Shown here: positions 36,824 to 48,359 of the stretch, in pieces
Layout: the number at the start of each line of letters is the position of its first letter
How positions within the stretch are numbered: position 1 is the stretch's first letter
Assembly: GCF_022201045.2 (NCBI RefSeq)
Contig: NC_068561.1
Span: 24,124,501 to 24,188,500 of the forward strand
Direction: 5' to 3'
Length of the DNA stretch: 64,000 nucleotides
DNA from: Citrus sinensis
Lineage: Eukaryota; Streptophyta; Magnoliopsida; Sapindales; Rutaceae
The notes under the pieces: generated by a model
Told to the model about the DNA's origin: nothing
The model's input: only the letters and a program-made list of their open reading frames with translations
The model's database searches: none
Translations under genes and position numbers: made by a program

Positions 36824-38570
36824 TAGGGGTGGGCATAAACCCACAACCCATGGGTTTACCCAAATTCAAACCAAATTAAATGATTTGGGTTGGATAAATC
36901 ATGAAAATGGGTTAGATTAGGGTTTATATAGAAAACAATTTCATTATGGGTTGGGTATGGTTTACCCATGGGTCAAGGACAAAACTCCAACACTCAAATT
37001 TTTCAAATGAAATAAATGAAAACAAATAAGTGAAAGGCCACCATTAAATTTTTTACAGCGTGATCAATTGTCAACAGTTAGAAAATGAAAATAACAGTAA
37101 AAATAAATTTAAATTAAATAAATATTGTTGTAAATAACATAATTTTTTTTCTTATTTACAAAAATAATTCCTCCCACATGAAAGGATTATCTTAGAAAAA
37201 GCAGGAGGCTCTACTAGTGATCAATAATAATTCGGCTTAGACTGGGTCCGATATGCTAGATGGCGGCTAATTTTTTATCAATAATTGAATGTAATGCCCA
37301 TATTAGGCCATGTACAAAACTTTGCTTACCATATAATGAAATTAGAACATAAAGCATGCACACTATATAATATCATAATGTAAATAAAATTAAGGGGAAT
37401 TGCCACTTTCCCCCCTACAGTAATTAAAATATACCATTTACCCCCTTTTTGTTTTTAAATGGCCAAAAATCCCCCTGACAACATAAGTTTACACTATTAC
37501 CCTTATTTTTAACTACTCTTTTATTTACATTTATTATAAATTAAATAAATTAGATGAATAGAAACTAAATAAAAAATTAAGTATTAAAACAAGAAATATA
37601 TGTTTTGATATGAGCAAAAAAATTAATAATAAATTTTTTTCTTGTAATTATTTATTTTGTGAATATTTTTAAATTAAATGTAAAAAGTATAGGTACAATA
37701 TTTTATTATTTATCTTATAATAAATTTTTATTTGTCATTTAAGTTTTCTTATAATAACTTTTTTATCATTTTACTAATAATTTTCTTATATATTTATTAT
37801 AAGAAAATTTTCACAAAATAAATAAGTATAAAAAATTGTATTATTAATTTTTTTGTTAATATCAAAACATATATTTCTTATTTTTAATGCTTTATTTTTT
37901 ATTTAGTTTCTATTCATGTGATTTATTTAATTTATAATAAATATAAATAAAAGAGTAGTTGAAAATAAGGGTAATATTGTAAACTTATACTATTAGGGGG
38001 TTTTTAGCCATTACAAAAACAGAAGGGGGAAAATGATATATGTTGATTAATGTAGGGGGGAAACTGGCAATCTCCCTAAAATTAAGCATATAAGTAGACA
38101 ACATAACGCAAAATTATCAAAACGATAAATAAAAATAAATATTGCATAATTAAATAAATAACAAGTGACAAAATTTATTATTAGATTGTTAATGTCATGT
38201 TTGTGAAAGTTTATTATTAAAGTGTATGTTCTTATTTATTGAGAAATAATAATTTTTGTGATTAAACTTTATTTTGATTTTCTAGTATTCTTTAATTTAA
38301 GGATTAAGTTATTGTAAAATTTATAATTTTTATCCACTATATTTTTTTATATTTTAATATCAATTTAATAATTAATAACAATTAATAATTATTATAATTT
38401 TGATATAATTAAATTTTATTAAAATAAAAATTATTTTGATAATAAAATTCAAACCAAACCCAAATGGTTTGATTAAAAATATTTGGGTTTGTTTGGATTG
38501 AATCTAAATTTTTATGGTTTGGTTTAGGTTGACTTAAAATCCAACCCAAACCAACTCATGCCCACCCCTA
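36824..38570. mobile_element. hAT-type non-autonomous element, interrupted by a Mutator-type element
   Basis: Perfect 13-bp inverted ends: TAGGGGTGGGCAT at 36824-36836 and ATGCCCACCCCTA at 38558-38570. Sub-terminal AACCCA/TGGGTT motifs occur on both sides. The same ends occur in a second element at 54064-54622, where an 8-bp duplication is clear. Here the flanking eight bases (GCTCTGCA and TAAGTATT) do not match, so one flank may have been rearranged. Without the nested 682-bp insert and its 10-bp duplication it would be about 1055 bp. No transposase was seen. Confidence 0.72.
37395..38076. mobile_element. Mutator-type foldback element (682 bp), nested in the hAT element
   Basis: Flanked by a perfect 10-bp direct repeat TAAAATTAAG (37385-37394 and 38077-38086). 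The ends form long inverted repeats of about 275 bases each (37395 to about 37671, and about 37803 to 38076). They start GGGAATTGCCACTTTCCCCC on the left and GGGAGATTGCCAGTTTCCCC read inward on the right. Long inverted repeats plus 9-11 bp duplications are the mark of Mutator-like elements. There is no coding capacity. Confidence 0.88.
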
Positions 38571-39225
38571 TAAGTATTATAGAATTTTAAAACATACTTA
38601 TTTAAGTCACGCAAAACTTATACTTATTTTGCAAAAATAATAATAAGTGTCACAAACGATTTTATATACAAGTTGTCATAGTATAAAGAGATCGACTGAA
38701 AAATAATAATAATAATAATTTTTTAATTAATGGACCTATCATAACTTTACACAGTAAATTTCTTCATTACACATTAGTTTATACACGTTTATTTGTAGAA
38801 ATATGATTCGCAAAACGTAACCCAAAAAAGGAGGGTAATAAAATAATTGGGTCCTTGATTTCTTATAAAATCATTACTAAGAACATTACTTATTCCTTTT
38901 CTCATTTGGGTCCCTATTGAGTATTTCTTGTAAAATCATTACTAAGAATTTTTCTGTTTAGTTTTAGTTGCGGCTACAGGTAAAACGGTTAGAAAAGATG
39001 AAACAAGGAACTTTTTTCCATTTCCCTTTTTTACGTTATGGAAAAAAAAAAAGAAGAAGAAGAAGAAGGTAAGTCATCAAACAAAAGAGAGATTTATTCA
39101 TGCTGTATACTAAACAAGCACAGCTAAAACCGATTTAAACTTTAAAAAAAATCATAATTCACATGATTGTACAGATTGTATAGTCAAAATCAAGAAAACT
39201 GTTGATGGCCGGGAACTCTAGAGGC
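38571..39225. other. Spacer, 3' flank of the F-box gene
   Basis: AT-rich DNA with a (TAA)n run near 38705-38720 and an (AAG)n run near 39050-39068. A near-duplicate phrase TTTCTTATAAAATCATTACTAAGAA recurs at about 38860 and 38926 (first 20 bases similar). No gene. Confidence 0.45.
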
Positions 39226-40659
39226 CTACAGTGCTAAACTTATAATCTTCACATGTTCTGAAGCCCGGTCAACTTCCAGCAGCAAGGATTCAGGAATCCT
39301 ATCACCCAGATAATTTACAATTATAATTGACTCGAGCTGAGGGGAAAGTGTCAGTACAACTTTGATAAATTCCAATTCGGTTCTTGTACCAATGATGCCT
39401 CTAATCCTCACGACCTTAAGCTTATGGAACATGAAGCCACATAGGCACAGTCCTGTAAAACAATCCATAGCAGGTCTAGAACCGTTTGATTGAACAACCT
39501 ATAAAAGTTCAACATGATATTCAGTTACTTCAGCTAAACTTATTACAATGCACCGATCTTGAGGTAAAAGCTTACCGTAATGACGAGTTCCTCTAAATTG
39601 GGGCAGCTTTTAACTATAGAAAGGGAAACCATGACTTCTTTAAAATTGCTGAGTGTTACTTCCTTTAGGTCAAGAAACAAGAGCCGATTGAGCACAATAG
39701 GAAGTCTTTCCTGTACTTGGTCACCGGCTAGCCACTGAAAATAAATGCACAAACAATATAACATATATAAGACAGCTAATCAGGTAAGTCAAAATATTGG
39801 ATGATTAAACAAATAAAGTTACCTGAAGAAAGTGGCAGGACAATGTGAGCCTCTTAATATCATATAGACATCCAAACACTCGGTCAAAATTGCAAGAGTT
39901 GCTTTGCTCATTGTTGTGGGTTATGATCCCTCCATGCATAGGGATCATACGAATATCAACACTATCTAAATTCACACTATTTTCAAGATTGATATCTTCA
40001 AACTCCGAATCTATCTTCAGGTACTTCAGGCTAGAATTGTGAATTCTCACAGAGGCCAAATGGTCAATGTTCAAAAGCGTTAACCTCTCAAGAATAGGAC
40101 AGTTCCGAATTAAACTTTCAAGTATGTCACTGATTATAGAAACCTGAGTGAGCTGAAGGCTTTTAAGGCAATGAAATCCTTTGAATGTAGAAGGAAGCTT
40201 GAACACGCAGCCATAAAGCTCCAGACATGTTAGCTGCGGACAAGAGAAAATGCCACAAGGCAGCTTGAAACGTTTCACAAAACCAAAGTCCTGAAGAATT
40301 AACTCCTTAATACCTTTGTCCATCAGATACTGAATCCACTCTTCTAAATCAGAGAAATTTGGACTGCAATAAGCAGCCAGCTTGAACTTCTCAATTGGGC
40401 CACTGTGATATGACTGCACCATGTGAATGATTTTCATAATCTCTCCCCACCTTTCTTCCATTGACAGAGAACTAGAGAAGCATTTATCATCAAAAACTAA
40501 CTGTGAAAGGCCAGTCCACTTATATCTCCACTTACTTGACAAGATGCTAGTCCTAGCAGCTTCTCTTAACGGCAAGTTGACAAGGATGGTATCTAGCACA
40601 TCCCAGGGCAGATTGCTAATCCTATCCAACTTTGCAGCTTGCTTTTCCATTTCAGTCAT
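39226..40659 (-). CDS. F-box/LRR/FBD protein (SCF substrate receptor)
   Basis: Predicted substrate receptor of an SCF (Skp1-cullin-F-box) ubiquitin ligase. Three exons read from the right, 40659-39823, 39734-39576 and 39498-39226, join in frame for 422 residues. The F-box is near the N-terminus: ISNLPWDVLDTILVNLPLRE then ARTSILSSKWRYKW (about residues 14-50). Leucine-rich repeat-like segments follow, such as LTCLELYGCVFKLP and LKSLQLTQVSI. The C-terminus has FBD-type sequence, TELEFIKVVLTLSPQLESII. Two in-frame starts exist at 40659 and 40650; the first is used. It resembles the At1g13570 group by recall. The substrate is unknown. A truncated copy on the same strand lies at 36552-36823. Confidence 0.9.
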
Positions 40660-41980
40660 TTGATTTCTCCACTAGTTCTTTAGCTGACATAAATTTACAA
40701 GATGATCTTCGTCACCAAATTGATACTTGGATGGCAAGAGGAAAATTTATAATATAATAGAAAAAGAATAATTATTACAATACAAAGTGAAACGAGATGA
40801 TACTTTAAGCAAGAAAACTAACTGCTCTGAACTACCCAAAGAAAGAAAAATAGGTACAAGGCAAACACACCAGACAAGCAAGTGTGGAGGGGAAAGCAGG
40901 AGAAGAGAGAAGAGAGATGCTATGGCAAAAAAATAAGTTCAGAGAAACAGAAAACTATTGCCAATCAATTATTTTTCTACGTGTTGTGTTTTTATCTTAA
41001 ATCAATACGTAACATAACATGTTGACGTTCACATATCTTGAAAGACTAATCACTCATTGCAGAAGGTTCCATTACGTATTCACAGTAGGGGGCAAACAAG
41101 TACATCAAGACGATCTTATGAGAATGACAGCCAAAACATATAGCTCAAAGTTTATCCAGTCAGTGTCTTCCCCTGCTAAAACCACACGAAACTAATGGGC
41201 CCAGTAGTAATTATCCAAAACATCTTCCACTAGATCAATAGTAAGACCATAATCTTCAGAAACTCTAGAATATATTCAAACCTGATCGATACTCATATTG
41301 AACATACAATCCACAATTCACAGACCAAACCTCAGACCCCTTTCCCCAAAAATTAGAGTAGATTCTCAATCTAGACACTCCACCAGAGAGAGCTATCATA
41401 AGAAAATTTCTTTAAAATATCTACACAAGAAACTGATTTAAACACTAAAATCATGTTTTCTGCACTAATCCCGCTTGACCCTGTACTCTCGTTAAAATTC
41501 ACACTAAAGAACATGCCATGATCAGGTACACATAAAATTTTGCTTCATCCCCAGAATCAAACACAATTCCTTCTTTCTAATTCCAATCAAACTGTAATAA
41601 CAACATCCACGACATGCAAAATTTCTCTGGGGCTTTTGCAAGAACCCAGATAGCTTTGTATTTCATTTAGAGAAAGGCAAAATATCCATTTCAATTCACA
41701 AGTTTTCACAACAACCCAACAACATAGTTCTGAATAAAAACGGGAAAAAAATAATAAAAAAAACGAAACGCGAAATTCAGATAACCAGTCAAGAACAAGC
41801 CTTAAGTTCCAAAATTGAAACAATCAACACAGTTACATACATATGCATGCTATATACATGTATAATTATTCAATTATGAGAAGACAATAGAGTGAATTTT
41901 GCAGTGGCATCGGCAGAGTCGATGGTGGGCGGCTGCTGACAGCTTCAGCTGTTTTCACTTTACAAAAGTAAAGCGTTTTT
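40660..41980 (-). other. Leader and promoter region of the F-box gene
   Basis: No coding exon was found. A plausible acceptor on the minus strand just upstream of the start (TTATGTCAG at about 40685-40693) suggests a leader intron. The first untranslated exon could then lie up to about 41900, where AT richness drops. This is an inference; transcript reads would settle it. Confidence 0.4.
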
Positions 41981-42017
41981 CTTATTCTCTATTAGTTGTA
42001 AATTTGTAATACTACTT

Positions 42018-42019
<2 letters not shown>

Positions 42020-42051
<32 letters not shown>
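42020..42051. repeat. (TA)n microsatellite
   Basis: About 16 uninterrupted TA units. Similar, shorter TA tracts occur at 311-337, 31008-31034 and 45474-45491. Confidence 0.95.
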
Positions 42052-42053
<2 letters not shown>

Positions 42054-42432
42054 CCTCCTTTTAATGTACTTTACATAAAAAGCACTTGCAATTTATATCA
42101 AAATCCTAAGTAAAGGCCTTACATTACGTGTTAAAATTTTTAATACTATTAATAAACTTCTAGTTTCTATATGCCATTGATTGAGAATAAAATGCATCAG
42201 ATGGATCACGATTTTACTAAATTTTTCTTTTTAATGTATTATGTAGTTAATTACAAAACAGCTGCTATGCTAAAAAGTTATTACAGATTTAGTATTCAAA
42301 TGGACAAACCGAAAACGACATCCTTTTAAAGTCTTATTTTCATACATCAAATCAGGCATAATAGCTTTTTTCCTATTAATTTATTTAAAAAATATGAAAT
42401 TCAAACAAAATAATAAAATATTCTATTTTGAT

Positions 42433-42684
42433 GTTCGTTTGGGATTGAGGTTAAGTGCATTGAAATGTTTGGTAAATATTAATTACTATACCTTAAAAGC
42501 TATGTTGATATGATTTTTCACTTATACGATGAAAATTTTATTATATGTTTAATAATTTTATCAAAATAATAATTTAAAATTTATATTTATTATATACTCT
42601 TAACTTTTATTTTATAATTATAATTTTTTTTTCTACAGCAACTATAATTTAAAAGGTGTAGTACTTCAATCTCAAAGATAACCT
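42433..42684. mobile_element. MITE candidate (about 250 bp)
   Basis: The left end GTTCGTTTGGGATTGAGGT and the inverted right end GGTTATCTTTGAGATTGAAG pair with several mismatches, and the interior is very AT-rich. A clear target duplication was not found. The TTTGGGATTGAGG motif is common at ends of Tourist-like elements. Confidence 0.4.
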
Positions 42685-43979
42685 TAGTATGGTTGTTGTT
42701 TTGTCTGGGTAAACTCTAGTAAGTATGTTAATTTACACACACACATATATGTAAATTATTGGTTTGGAGGTTTCCTATTTTCTTTATAACATTTTTGGGT
42801 AAATATTTATGTGATAATTTATTTCATATCATGTTTGAAAATACTTTTTATCATAAGGTATCTGTATCATTTTAAAATTATATTGTGATATCATGTAAAT
42901 GACTTTTTATAATGTAATACTATTGTATCATGATGGAATAATAAAACTTATAATTATATTTTTTTGTTAATTTTTTTTAAATATCTGGTTTATTTTTATA
43001 AAGAGTTGTTGTCTCGAATAACTTGTGGTTTTTCATGTAAGTTTGGGGCCCGAGTTTGTCTGCAAAATCCCAGTTGAGGGCCCAGAAGACATTTTTCTGG
43101 GCTAGGTCATCGGTCCAGCTGATTTATTTTCAGAGTCATGAAAGGTCCATTGGGCTGCTACAGAAACAAAATAATGCTTTGATTTGAGAGACTTAAGGAG
43201 ACAAGGAATTCCTATTTCTCTCTCTCTTTCTTTATATTATATGGTATAATTCTATTGAAATTGTGGCAAAAAATTTTTGGAACGAACTTTGATTAGCACA
43301 ATAGAATATCATGCTCCTGTACTATTTTGTTTAGCTTTGAAATCTGTCGATATCAACTTCGATCGACGCAGCAAAACATTGCATTACAATTAAAATTTTG
43401 ATGTAATATTTGAAAAGCAGGAACTAAATTTCGTAGGGTCTTAACCCTTGATGAGCAAAGTATTTGACATTCAAACCAGATATAAGCAGCCTACCGAAAC
43501 TTATCTAGATGCAATCATTCAGGTCTCTAAATCTTAAATCTCAAGAACGAGACTAGGATGTGTCGACCTCCTCAGCTGGTACTAATTAGTCATTTTTTTA
43601 AAAACATTTATTGTTCTATCATCACGCATCTTCTGGCTATCATCACCAGCCTCCTGTAATTAATATGTTATAAAGTGATCAGCAAATAAGCTCAGACTGT
43701 TAGCTAGCAAGGCAAGGTCACACTCGGAGCAAGCGATAGTGTCACGACGTTCATGCTATAAGATCAGATCTCTCAAGTGTTTACTTCGATGTGTTCGTTT
43801 TCTTCACGGCATTATTAATTTGCTCTCATCATTTTCAGCCACACATATTGCAAGCGATCCGTGGGAATTTGATTGATATAACATAAAGATAATTACTGAT
43901 GACGAGTCAACACTAAACAGCATCATCAGCTAGCTGAAGCTGACAACGGATAATTTTGCAGCGCAAGTCCTGACAATAA
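42685..43979. other. Spacer
   Basis: AT-rich DNA, with less AT-rich parts at 43020-43160 and 43440-43970. No gene, RNA or repeat was recognised. Confidence 0.4.
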
Positions 43980-43988
43980 TACTCCTAT

Positions 43989-44116
43989 GGGAGTCCCTAT
44001 GTTACAATTAATGTAACATACACACTCAACAACAACCACACAAATAATGGACCCACACAATTTGTGTGGTTGTTGTTGAGTGTGTATGTTACATTAATTG
44101 TAACATAGCATTTGCC
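43989..44116. mobile_element. 128-bp foldback MITE with 48-bp perfect inverted arms
   Basis: The arms 43997-44044 and 44061-44108 are exact reverse complements over 48 bases (CTATGTTACAATTAATGTAA... against ...TTACATTAATTGTAACATAG), with a 16-base spacer. A perfect 9-bp direct repeat TACTCCTAT lies at 43980-43988 and 44117-44125, the target duplication expected of a Mutator-type insertion. Within each arm, ATGTTACAATTAATGTAACAT is itself almost a palindrome. A transcript would form a long perfect hairpin. Confidence 0.85.
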
Positions 44117-44125
44117 TACTCCTAT

Positions 44126-46140
44126 TAGTTCAATTCAATACTTATCCCAATTTTTTTTTTTTTTTTTTGGGTCTCCAAGAGACATTGAAAATTACACACA
44201 CATATCACTGTCATCAAAACTGCTGCATGAGTTTCGGCATGGCATTCGGGTCCCTCTCTTTGTCAGTGAAAAACTAAGCACTGGTTAGACAAAGATGTAT
44301 CACGAACCAGAAAGTTAATTCAGAATCGGTTTTAGGGTATCTGAGACCTAATAATCAAAGATTCTAATAATTGTTCTCATCTATTAATTTTTTATTTTTA
44401 AATAGAAATTAAAAAGAATAATAATAATAATAATCAAACATTCTAACATTATATAATTAAGTTTATTTAAGAATTTAAAAAGGTAAAGAATTTCATTTTT
44501 TTCTTGAAAATATTAACAATGAATAAATTAATGGTTAGACAATGTTATTAATCATATCTTTTTAAATTTTCTACAAAAAAAATAATAATACTTAATCAAG
44601 ATAATTATTAATTAGAGAGATGTCCGATAGACTTTCTTATAATATTTAATTTTAAAAATATTATTAATTAAAAAATATTCAAAAAATAAGATTTTAGACG
44701 ACCAGCTTATTGATTTATACTTAGTCACCCCATTCAAATTTTATTTTCGGCTTAAAATTCCATTAAAAATAAGGGGAAATAAATTCAAGAGAGATTTGTT
44801 GGTTGGGACCCAAATTTTTTATCAAATGTACAGTACAACCATGAGTCTATGATTAAAGCAGATTTAGACATGGCAGCTAGTGGGACGGATGGTGCAATTT
44901 AGGCATAAAAGTACTTCGTGGCTGGGGAAAGAGATGATGCGGCTTATCAACAACGTTAATAGCAAGCGATAACATTGCTTTTAATTAGGGCCAGAAGCCA
45001 GTTTTTAAGGGACATCAGATCGGTACCACCACTAGTGTCGCCAATTTGTGGCTCAGCTGCATCCTAATCTGGTTGCTGCATACGTGGGAGCATCTCATTG
45101 GCTTGGAAATATTTATTTCGGACTCGTCTGAGTCAGCTTCTTTCATTCTTGAAGAAGCAATTATTTGATTCCACCTCAGCACTTCTGTCACAACGTCATA
45201 TGATCCAAGTCGGCATCTGGGTTGCCGTTGGACTCGGGCAACTTGCATTCTTGCAAATGTTACAGTACTGTGAAAATGCTTCCTTCCTTTTTTTCCAGAA
45301 GCACTTATAAAGGAGCTTTTATTTTTTGCAACCAAATAATTCTTCAATGAAGTATTGTAAAAAGAAATAAATACATTCAAATTCAATGTATATGAATATA
45401 GTTTTTTTTTTTTTGTCCTTTTAACATCCCAACGCAACTAGAAAATAAGAAATGATAAACTCTAATTTATTGAAATATATATATATATATGACGGTTCAC
45501 ACAAAATATAGACAGTATAAAATATAAATACTCAAATTATCCAATATTCATTAAAGTTCAAAAAAATAAGACCTAAATTCTGAACCAACCGAAGAATGAA
45601 AAATGCTTGTAAAAGTTGTTATAATGTACATTATGCTTATGCTGTAACAAGGGCTATCGTCAAAGTGCTATTTAATTAATTTCAGCGCAGCGGCATTAAA
45701 GAGACGATGTAGATTCGCACTGTTTATGCATGCTCCTACAGTTGCTAATCATAAGGTGGTAGAAAATTATTGGATTTCAACAGTTAAATTTCAACCGAGA
45801 TAAGCTTTACAATATGCTTTTGTTGGTCAATTTTTTTAATGTTTCACACGGCTAATGTGATTTGTTGGTGGTTAATATGGTTGCATGATAGCGCCAGTTA
45901 GTTAAGATACTCCATTTGTTACTTATTAATACACATTAGTGATGATCGTATTAAAATAATAATAATAATAATGCTGGCTGCTTAATTTCATGAACAAAAG
46001 GAGGCAAACAAGTGCATGACAATAATAAGTCAAAAATAAACAAATAAAAAAAGGGAAAAAAAAGAAAAAAAAAAAAAAGAAAGAAAGAAAACTGTATGTT
46101 GTTGTAAAACAACATGTGTGATGGTAGCATACATTATCTG
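44126..46140. other. Spacer upstream of the CONSTANS-type gene
   Basis: No gene is supported. It includes a (TA)n tract at 45474-45491, a long A/G-rich run at about 46045-46090, and a less AT-rich block at 45020-45260. That block has open frames on both strands but no recognisable protein signal. Confidence 0.4.
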
Positions 46141-46170
46141 CTCCAAAAGCCCGAAGCCTGATGAAAGCTC

Positions 46171-46438
46171 CACGTGTCCCCCCACTTGTCAGCACGTGTA
46201 CACTTGGATCTCATCGACCCACCTGGACTAGCGGAGCACTTCATTCGAGCGAGTACAACACAATTAACCCACTCGCTCGATTACGCACGCCGCTACCTCA
46301 TGCAGTTAGACGATTCCAAAAGGCCAAAGTGGCAAAAACCTGTAGGCCCCACTTACTCAAACCTGGTCCCACCGTGAACCTTCGCCAACCACAAGATAAC
46401 GTAGCACCTTTAGTCCGCCACTAATTTCAAGCCACGTG
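46171..46438 (+). promoter_or_regulatory. G-box cluster in the CONSTANS-type promoter
   Basis: CACGTG cores lie at 46171-46176, 46193-46198 and 46433-46438, all within 460 bases of the start codon. G-boxes bind bZIP and bHLH factors, including light-signalling proteins. A pyrimidine-rich leader follows (about 46441-46505). The regulatory role is inferred. Confidence 0.6.
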
Positions 46439-46625
46439 CCACTCCCTAGATTCTCTCCCTCCGCTCTTCACTTACACCCCCCCTCTTCTTCTCCCCTTCA
46501 CGCTCAGCTCGCAAATCACAATTCACAAACAAGCTGAAACAAAACGTCGGCGTTTAGAGTGTGAGAGAAAATTTAAAGAATTAAAAAAAAAAGGGAGAGA
46601 AACAAGAAAACCAACTAATTAAACG

Positions 46626-48237
46626 ATGATGAAAGAGGAGAGCAACGACGGCAGTGGAGGAGGAAACAGCTGGGCACGTGTGTGTGACACTTGCAGGGCA
46701 GCTGCATGCACGGTCTACTGCAAAGCTGATATGGCGTATCTTTGCTCTGCATGCGACTCCAGAGTCCATGTGGCCAATCGTGTCGCCTTTAGACATGAGC
46801 GCGTGTTCGTGTGCGAGTCCTGCGAACAAGCCCCGGCTGCTTTCTTATGCAAGGCGGACGCGGCGTCGCTTTGTGCTGCATGTGACGCTGAGATTCACTC
46901 AGCAAACCCTCTCGCAAGGCGCCACCAGCGGGTCCCTATTCTTCCGATATCTGGCTCGGTGTACGGGGGAAGGACCGGCGCGACGCCGGAGGGAGATCAT
47001 GAGGATGACCAGGACGAGGAAGAAGCGGCTTCGTGGTTGCTGTTGAGTAATCCTGGGAAGAATTGCGGTAATGGTAATAATGGGAATAATAATGGGTTTC
47101 TGTTTGGTGGGGAAGTTGATGAGTACTTGGACCTTGTGGATTATACTGGTGGGAATCAGTACCTTGATCAGTACAGTAATGGTAACAATAATCAGCAACA
47201 GCACGGTGTTGCTCAAAAGGGTTATGTGGGTGACAGTGTTGTGCCTGTTCAGTGTGAATTAGCTAACAAAGATCATCATCGTCATCAGCAAAATTTTCAA
47301 ATGGGATTGGACTATGATTCATCTAAAGCAGGATATAGCTACAACGGTTCAATTAGTCACAGTGTAAGTTTTCTAATTTTGGTGCTTCTGCTTCTGTGCA
47401 AACCCAGTCTAATTTTCATCTATTACTTTAATCAAATGCTTGACTAAAGCTAGCTTACACTGCTTGTTTGCTATGCTATCTGATTACTTTGTCTACCCAA
47501 TTAAGTAATAAAGCCTTTACTTCTTTGTACAACCTAAAGTCCAGGAGGTATCTTATGATACTTTTGTGCACTTTAGTAGTACCCTTTTTCCTCTTTCTTT
47601 TACTTTTTATAATTTAAAGGGTGGAATCTACTGGCTTAAAGGCTTAAATTCTTTTGGTTTTCTTTCCCTTTTGTTCCAAGTCTTGATTTCGGAGGTCAAA
47701 GTGCTGATCTCATTAGTTCATATTTTATTAAAAGAATTGCAGCCTAAACTATAGCTAATCTTGTATTAAGATATTTTACATTTTACTTAGAAACGGGGAA
47801 AAAACAGAGTTAGGTGCATATATTTCTTTCTGCTTCAAAGAGTTAATCAACAGTGCTTTTCTGTGTTTATGAACTAGGTCTCGGTTTCATCTACCGATCT
47901 CGGAGTGGTACCGGAATCAACCATGAGTGACATATCGATTTCACACTCGAGGCCACCGAAAGGGACCATTGACCTCTTCTCAGGACCTCCAATTCAAATG
48001 CCACCCCAGCTTACTCCCATGGACAGGGAGGCCAGAGTCTTGAGATACAGGGAAAAAAAGAAGACAAGAAAATTCGAGAAGACAATCAGGTATGCCTCAA
48101 GGAAGGCCTATGCGGAAACTAGACCACGTATCAAGGGCAGGTTCGCGAAGAGAACCGATGCTGAAGTTGAAGTTGATCAAATGTTCTCCGCAACATTGAT
48201 GACTGATCCTGGATATGGCATTGTTCCTTCATTCTAA
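46626..48237 (+). CDS. CONSTANS-type B-box/CCT transcription regulator
   Basis: Nuclear regulator of the CONSTANS family (group I), which in Arabidopsis links day length to flowering. Two exons, 46626-47363 and 47878-48237, give 365 residues. B-box 1 starts at Cys20 ([16 protein letters not shown]) and B-box 2 at Cys63 ([16 protein letters not shown]); zinc ligands are all present. [13 protein letters not shown] after B-box 2 is typical of CO/COL1/COL2 rather than COL3-5. The middle is Asn/Gln-rich. The CCT domain is residues 296-338 ([20 protein letters not shown]...), which binds DNA and NF-Y partners. The C-terminal GYGIVPSF carries the VP pair used by CO for COP1 binding. The intron falls before the CCT exon, as usual. 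The start MMKEESND aligns with the conserved CO N-terminus. Whether it controls flowering here is not known. Confidence 0.95.
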
Positions 48238-48359
48238 ATCCATCGATGAGTCGAAGAATAGCTCTCAAGATTAGAGGTCTACTGTTTATTACTAAAGTAC
48301 TACTACTTGTATTGTAGCTCTCTTAATATAATTATCTGAATCAATGAGATATTTCTTTT

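Noticed and set aside
45015-45437. 140-codon minus-strand ORF in the spacer before the CONSTANS-type gene
   Set aside because: No domain or splice context, Lys- and Ser-rich low-complexity start, and overlapping frames on the other strand. Likely chance.
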